A stretch of 17,928 nt of DNA from Candidatus Uhrbacteria bacterium. GTDB lineage: Bacteria; Patescibacteriota; Patescibacteriia; 2-12-FULL-60-25. The translations under genes were made by a program, and so were the position numbers. Positions within the stretch are counted from its first letter, which is position 1. Each line of letters begins with the position of its first letter. This document shows, piece after piece, positions 14,226 through 17,928 of this stretch. The stretch spans positions 1 through 17,928 of the forward strand of contig JAHFIO010000006.1 in assembly GCA_023246325.1 (NCBI GenBank). The letters run 5' to 3'. The notes under the pieces are model-generated. The model ran no database searches. It saw only the letters and a program-made list of their open reading frames with translations, and had not been told where the DNA came from.

Positions 14226-14480
14226 TTATCGCACGTTCATTAAAGAATTAAATACTGCTTGCGCATCAACCGTTTGCGTCCAGTCTACATGCACTAAATA
14301 CGCGGTTGAAGATAAAAATACTATTAAACCAACCATCATAAACGCCAAAGTATATCCCTGTGTTCCACCTTCACGCACACCACATCGCAACATTTGTAGA
14401 GATGCTAAAACCGCAATCAAACCAAAGACGCCCACAATCACGAACCAACCGGTAAGTATATATATAAATGGTAATGTCAT
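14226..14480 (-). CDS. Small membrane protein of unknown function in the ruvB operon
   Basis: A protein of 84 residues with two hydrophobic segments, FIYILTGWFVIVGVFGLIAV at about 5-25 and YTLAFMMVGLIVFLSSTAYL at about 43-62. A short Arg/Gly-rich loop (LRCGVREGGTQG) separates them, and a polar C-terminus follows. I do not recognise the family. Its ATG overlaps the TGA of ruvB by four bases (ATGA), so translation is probably coupled. The PH-domain gene follows after one base. The pairing with the PH-domain membrane protein suggests that the two act together, but this is only inferred from position. Confidence 0.7.
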   Translation of the reverse strand: MTLPFIYILTGWFVIVGVFGLIAVLASLQMLRCGVREGGTQGYTLAFMMVGLIVFLSSTAYLVHVDWTQTVDAQAVFNSLMNVR

Positions 14481-15487
14481 ATATGAGTATTAAAAGGATA
14501 TTTTAAATGCGAATATGCAAGCTCGGTTGCAACTCGTCCACGTGGCGTGCGATTCAATAGCCCCTGCTGCAATAAAAACGGTTCAACAACATCTTCTAAT
14601 GTTGCCATGTCCTCATTTGTTGCTGCAGATAAAGTAGTTAACCCAACAGGCCCGCCACTAAATTTTTCTATCAAGGTTCGCAAAATGCGCCTATCATTTT
14701 CATCCAAACCCAATGGATCAATTTCCAAGCCGTTCAAAGCCGCGGTAACTGTTCCGGCATCTAGAATACCATTTCCACGTACTTGTGCGAAGTCCCGTAC
14801 ACGTTTTAGCAATCGATTCGCAATTCGAGGCGTTGATCGCGAACGTGCGGCTATCAATTTCGCCTCAATATCGCCAACCGGTGTATGCAGGATATCGGCT
14901 GTGCGTGACACAATGGATGTCATTTCATCTAAACCATAAAAATCTAAATGCAGGATACTTCCAAAACGATCTCGTAAAGGACTTGATAGCAAACTAACAC
15001 GCGTTGTCGCACCAACTAAAGTAAATTTTTTTAAATCTAAACGTAAAATACGCGCGGTGGGTCCTTTGCCTATAACAATATCCAAAGCATAATCTTCCAT
15101 AGCAGGATATAGAACTTCTTCAATCGTTCTATTCATACGATGAATTTCATCTATAAATAAAATATCTCCATCTTCTAAATTTGATAGGATAGCCGCTAAG
15201 TCACCAATACGTTCTAATGCTGGTCCAGAGGTAACTTTTATATTCGCATTCATTTCTTTTGCGATAACATGCGCTAAAGTTGTTTTTCCTAAACCAGGTG
15301 GACCATATAATAATACATGCTCGCACGGTTCATTTCTTCCTTTCGCCGCATCTAAAAATATTGATAAATTTTCTTTAATTTTTGGTTGACCTATAAATTC
15401 ATTCAGTGTTTTTGGTCGTAATGATAAATCAAAGCCAGCTTCAACCGCGACTTCCTCTGGAGCTATGATACGTTCTTCATCCTGCAT
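14477..15487 (-). CDS. ruvB: Holliday junction branch migration ATPase RuvB
   Basis: A protein of 336 residues, the usual length for RuvB, the hexameric AAA+ motor that works with RuvA to drive branch migration during recombination and repair. FDLSLRPKTLNEFIGQPKIKENL (quoted in part) opens the conserved region. Walker A is GPPGLGKT at 62-69 and Walker B is ILFIDEIH at 109-116. The sensor and arginine-finger region reads GATTRVSLLSSPLRDRFG. The C-terminal winged helix includes GGPVGLTTLSAATNED and the ending QQGLLNRTPRGR. No key residue is missing. The start codon lies in ATGCAGGATG, so a GCAGGAT word covers its last base and the next two codons. No ribosome binding site is visible. The gene is followed by two small membrane-protein genes; ruvA and ruvC are not in the window. 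Confidence 0.96.
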   Translation of the reverse strand: MQDEERIIAPEEVAVEAGFDLSLRPKTLNEFIGQPKIKENLSIFLDAAKGRNEPCEHVLLYGPPGLGKTTLAHVIAKEMNANIKVTSGPALERIGDLAAILSNLEDGDILFIDEIHRMNRTIEEVLYPAMEDYALDIVIGKGPTARILRLDLKKFTLVGATTRVSLLSSPLRDRFGSILHLDFYGLDEMTSIVSRTADILHTPVGDIEAKLIAARSRSTPRIANRLLKRVRDFAQVRGNGILDAGTVTAALNGLEIDPLGLDENDRRILRTLIEKFSGGPVGLTTLSAATNEDMATLEDVVEPFLLQQGLLNRTPRGRVATELAYSHLKYPFNTHI

Positions 15488-15531
15488 GCATATAAGAGTA
15501 GACGAGAATCAATGTACTTGCAAAGGCAGGA

Positions 15532-16800
15532 TTAGCGTGACAAAAATGACATGGAAATAAAGAGCATGGCAGTTACGGACATGATAACAAATGTACCAAT
15601 TCCCATGATATTCGATATTCTGCTATTTCTCCATTCACCCATGGCTTCTCTATTATTTGCGATGACTATAATAATCGCGAGAAGTATAGGCATAATCAAT
15701 CCATTTAAAACGGATGTCCAATAGAGAACTTTGATTGGTTCTAATCCAAGAAAATTAATAGTTAATCCAATAAAAGTGGCAATGGCAATTATTAAATAAA
15801 AACCACGAGCTTGTTGTAATTTTTTGTATAAACCTGTTTCTATGCACAATGCATCTGAAAGTGCATATGAAGCTGATGCAGATAAAATGGGGATTGCTAA
15901 TAATCCCGTACCAATAACACCAATGGTAAACAATAAAAAAGAAAAATTTCCCGCTATTGGTTTTAGTGCACTAGCCGCATCTGCTGTTGTAGAAATATTT
16001 ATTATGCCATGTGTATAAAAAACAGATGATGCAGTTAAAATGATGCAGAGTGTAATAAATTGAGATATAGCCATGCCCCAGCCTATATCCTGCTGCATTG
16101 TTTTTATTTCTTTTTTTGTAGACCCTTGTCGTGATGCAAGGCTTGTTCTGCCTCGTTCGACTTCTTCTTCAACTTGTTGATTTGCTTGCCATACAAATAA
16201 GTATGGGGAAATTGTTGTGCCGAATATAGCTACCAAGCCCATCATAAATTTGGTATCAAAAGAAATGGTTGGAATAAGAGCATGATGAAATGCAGAAATC
16301 CAATTTGTTGTTACGAGAAATGCGGTGATGATATATCCAAATAAACTTATGGAGAGCCATTTTAAAATATCTGCGTATTTTTTATATGGAATATAAATTT
16401 CTAAAATTAATGTAAACACAGTAAATACAATAACAAGTACAACATAGGGCATGCGCGGGACAAGTAAGCGTGCTGCATCTGCCATTGCACCTAAATCCGC
16501 ACCAATGTTTAAACTATTCGCAATAAAAAGCAAAATAACAAAAATCCACATTAATGTTTTTGAATGGTATTTTCTTAAAGAGGCAATAATTCCTTCCCCC
16601 GTAACCATGCCAATACGCGCAACCATTTCTTGAGTGATAACAAGAAATGGGAGACACCAAATTGCTGTCCATAATTGCCCTAAACCAAATTGCGCACCCA
16701 CTTGTGTATACGTCACAATACCTGATGGGTCATTGTCTGCTGCACCCGTAATAAAACCGGGACCAATACGTTTTACGAATTTATGAAAGAATTTAAACAT
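15532..16800 (-). CDS. Nramp-family divalent metal transporter with altered metal-site motifs
   Basis: A protein of 422 residues with about eleven hydrophobic helices and the LeuT-like Nramp layout. The first helix has RIGPGFITGAADNDPSGIVT at 11-30, where canonical Nramp proteins have Asp-Pro-Gly-Asn and this protein has DPSG. The sixth helix has GTTISPYLFVWQ at 194-205 in place of the usual Met-Pro-His. The Met and His that confer preference for transition metals are therefore absent by this reading. A charged loop with EVERGRTSLASRQGSTKKEI (206-240 region) follows. It should import a divalent cation across the cytoplasmic membrane, but which one is open; Mg2+ is possible by analogy with non-canonical Nramp relatives. 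The start is next to a possible -10 element (TACACT), so the mRNA may be leaderless. The stop overlaps a GCAGGAT copy. Confidence 0.85.
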   Translation of the reverse strand: MFKFFHKFVKRIGPGFITGAADNDPSGIVTYTQVGAQFGLGQLWTAIWCLPFLVITQEMVARIGMVTGEGIIASLRKYHSKTLMWIFVILLFIANSLNIGADLGAMADAARLLVPRMPYVVLVIVFTVFTLILEIYIPYKKYADILKWLSISLFGYIITAFLVTTNWISAFHHALIPTISFDTKFMMGLVAIFGTTISPYLFVWQANQQVEEEVERGRTSLASRQGSTKKEIKTMQQDIGWGMAISQFITLCIILTASSVFYTHGIINISTTADAASALKPIAGNFSFLLFTIGVIGTGLLAIPILSASASYALSDALCIETGLYKKLQQARGFYLIIAIATFIGLTINFLGLEPIKVLYWTSVLNGLIMPILLAIIIVIANNREAMGEWRNSRISNIMGIGTFVIMSVTAMLFISMSFLSR

Positions 16801-16856
16801 ATGATTAGTGTAGCATATTTTGCATTCGTTTTACGCATACGTTATCCTGCAGGCAA

Positions 16857-17081
16857 ATGTCAATTCCATCAAGACAAATTACGTCACCAATTCAAACGCA
16901 TCGTAGCGCAACTTTAAGTTCTATAGCAGCAAAACATCAAGCATTAAATTCTCGTATACAACATTCTGGTGCACTTGCCGCGAGTTTTAGAAAAAGTTTG
17001 CAGGATTTGGAAAAAGATATGCCAGATGATTTAGGGTCACGTTTAGATTGGCTTCAAAAACAATTAAATAATCGTACATAA
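16857..17081 (+). CDS. Small hypothetical protein
   Basis: A protein of 74 residues, soluble and mostly helical by appearance. A Ser/Thr/Gln-rich start (MSIPSRQITSPIQTHRSATL) is followed by AAKHQALNSRI and a longer amphipathic helix, FRKSLQDLEKDMPDDL, ending in WLQKQLNNRT. No family is recognised. It is followed after two bases by another small gene on the same strand, so the pair is likely an operon. Its start is preceded by GCAGGCAA, with a GCAGGAT copy seven bases upstream. Real coding status is supported by the pairing and by a clean boundary with the divergent transporter gene, not by homology. Confidence 0.55.
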   Translation: MSIPSRQITSPIQTHRSATLSSIAAKHQALNSRIQHSGALAASFRKSLQDLEKDMPDDLGSRLDWLQKQLNNRT

Positions 17082-17083
17082 AT

Positions 17084-17362
17084 ATGTCTGAAAAAATATA
17101 TACTCAAAATCAGGAAACCGTGCATATCGATAAAAAACGATTGATAGTAGAATCGAAAGAATATTGTTTGCGAGCTGAAAAAGTTTTTGCAGCTCATGTA
17201 GACAATGTACAAAAATTTGATAAGATTTTTGATGCGCCCCCAGGAGATGATACATATGAATATAAAAAAGCAGAACTTCGAAGCATTTTATTGGATGATA
17301 TTGCAAAAGCTGGTGAAATAATGCAAGATGCTGAGGCAGAATTAGAGCTGACAAAACTCTAA
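17084..17362 (+). CDS. Small hypothetical protein, possibly coiled coil
   Basis: A protein of 92 residues, charged and probably mainly helical (for example KAELRSILLDDIAKAGEIMQ and DAEAELELTKL at the end), with no signal peptide or membrane segment. No family is recognised. It begins two bases after the preceding gene stops and ends nine bases before the first base of tRNA-Leu, with no terminator between. The tRNA may therefore be cut from the same transcript. The pair could act as partners, since both are small helical proteins. That is inferred from position alone. Confidence 0.55.
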   Translation: MSEKIYTQNQETVHIDKKRLIVESKEYCLRAEKVFAAHVDNVQKFDKIFDAPPGDDTYEYKKAELRSILLDDIAKAGEIMQDAEAELELTKL

Positions 17363-17371
17363 TACCATCCT

Positions 17372-17456
17372 GCCCGGGTGATGAAATGGTAGACATACAG
17401 CACTTAAAATGCTGAGCCCAAAAGGCGTGCCGGTTCGAGTCCGGCCCCGGGCACCA
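17372..17456 (+). tRNA. tRNA-Leu (anticodon UAA)
   Basis: An 85-base class II tRNA. The acceptor GCCCGGG pairs with CCCGGGC, followed by discriminator A and an encoded CCA. The anticodon stem CAGCA/TGCTG encloses CTTAAAA, giving anticodon TAA, which reads UUA. The variable arm and the T arm (GCCGG-TTCGAGT-CCGGC) are complete. Its first two bases are also the last two of an ATCCTGC word. Confidence 0.95.
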
Positions 17457-17464
17457 AAATAAAA

Positions 17465-17499
17465 TAAAAAAATCCCCCGACACAATCGGGGGGTTTGTT
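17465..17499. terminator. Bidirectional intrinsic terminator
   Basis: CCCCCGA (17474-17480) pairs with TCGGGGG (17486-17492) around CACAA. On the + strand it is followed by TTTGTTT, and on the - strand by a long run of T (complement of the A run at 17461-17472). It serves tRNA-Leu on one side and the barrel-like gene on the other. Confidence 0.88.
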
Positions 17500-17928
17500 T
17501 ACAAATGAAACTTCAAGTATCCATTTGCACCTAGTATCCATCCTGACGCAGAGGGGAGTGCAGCACCGCTAGCAGAAGTAGAGAACCAATCTGTAAAATG
17601 ATAATCGGCACCAAGCAATACAATAGGAGTTGTATAGTTCAATGAATATGAAGGCTTTACCGCATTATCATATCCAAGTACATGCATAATGGATTTGCTT
17701 TGCATATCCATACTCAAGCCCAAATCACCGAAGAAATTTCGAACTCCTATATCTACACGAGGTTCAAATTTTCCTAGTTTTAGTCGCAATGTCGTACCAA
17801 CGGCAAATGAATACCAGCTATATGTCGTTGCAACGTGATTTTGAAAAAATTGCGTAGTATCTAGTGATCCCAGTTTGTAAGAAGAAATCACAAGATGCGT
17901 CAGCTCGATTGGTTTATCTTGGCTGAAA
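17499..17928 (-). CDS. Possible outer-membrane beta-barrel protein, C-terminal part (truncated by window end)
   Basis: The frame is open to the edge of the window, so the visible 142 residues are the C-terminal end. The GTG at 17891 is internal. The sequence alternates polar and hydrophobic residues in short strands rich in Tyr, Phe and Gly: TYSWYSFAVGTTLRLKLG, FEPRVDIGVRNFFG, TPIVLLGADYHFTDWFSTS and GWILGANGYLKFHL. Turns fall between them. This is the usual look of a porin-like outer-membrane barrel, and the last strand near the C-terminus fits as well. No family is recognised. If the organism has no outer membrane, a secreted or surface beta-sandwich is the alternative. It ends in the bidirectional terminator. 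Confidence 0.5.
   Translation of the reverse strand, partial: FSQDKPIELTHLVISSYKLGSLDTTQFFQNHVATTYSWYSFAVGTTLRLKLGKFEPRVDIGVRNFFGDLGLSMDMQSKSIMHVLGYDNAVKPSYSLNYTTPIVLLGADYHFTDWFSTSASGAALPSASGWILGANGYLKFHL

Noticed and set aside
113..17373. GCAGGAT as a Chi or KOPS-like polar motif.
   Set aside because: Both orientations are about equally frequent and unrelated to gene direction. A small polarity change within a larger chromosome cannot be excluded from one window.
1..17928. CRISPR array.
   Set aside because: No regularly spaced repeats of 20 to 50 bases were seen. The only perfect long repeat is the single hairpin at 13569-13641.
1..17928. Recoded TGA (glycine), as in Gracilibacteria and Absconditabacteria.
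   Set aside because: TGA ends ruvB and the SpoIID gene at the expected family lengths, and conserved glycines use GGN codons, so the standard bacterial code fits.

Overview
The window reads as about 18 kb of chromosome from an AT-rich bacterium that uses TGA, TAA and TAG as stops. The domain combinations resemble genomes of the Candidate Phyla Radiation (Patescibacteria): SpoIID fused to NBR1-type Ig-like repeats, a small PH-domain membrane protein downstream of RuvB, and many short membrane or secreted proteins of unknown function. This placement is an inference from gene content. It is complicated by a partial protein at the right edge that looks like an outer-membrane beta-barrel.

Layout from left to right. 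A truncated methyltransferase-like gene runs into a CCA-adding enzyme on the + strand. The latter converges on, and overlaps, an HD-domain-like protein on the - strand. A CaCA/Cax-type cation/H+ antiporter and a small membrane-anchored or secreted protein follow on the - strand. The small protein has a near-consensus sigma70 promoter, a strong ribosome binding site and a clear terminator. Divergent from it is a DUF2975 membrane protein paired with a YozG-like HTH regulator. Next come a four-helix-type membrane protein and tRNA-Ser(CGA), both on the - strand, and then a + strand run of four small lipoproteins that look paralogous. A flippase (Wzx-like) and a polymerase/ligase (Wzy/WaaL-like) form a - strand surface-polysaccharide pair. 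They are divergent from a secreted Ig-like/SpoIID cell-wall protein. A perfect 32-bp-arm hairpin fills the gap between that gene and the convergent ruvB - small membrane protein - PH-domain operon. An Nramp-like transporter, two small unknown proteins, tRNA-Leu(UAA), a bidirectional terminator and the partial barrel-like gene close the window.

The strongest unexplained signal runs through the whole window. The 7-mer GCAGGAT (or its complement ATCCTGC) occurs about 35 times by hand count, where base composition predicts only one or two. It appears on both strands in near-equal number, in all reading frames, and in intergenic DNA, start and stop regions and a tRNA boundary. This is the pattern expected of a DNA uptake sequence or a similar genome-wide signature word. 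It does not match any uptake or Chi sequence I know.

No CRISPR array, rRNA, transposase gene or replication origin was seen, and no stretch longer than 300 bases lacks a gene.
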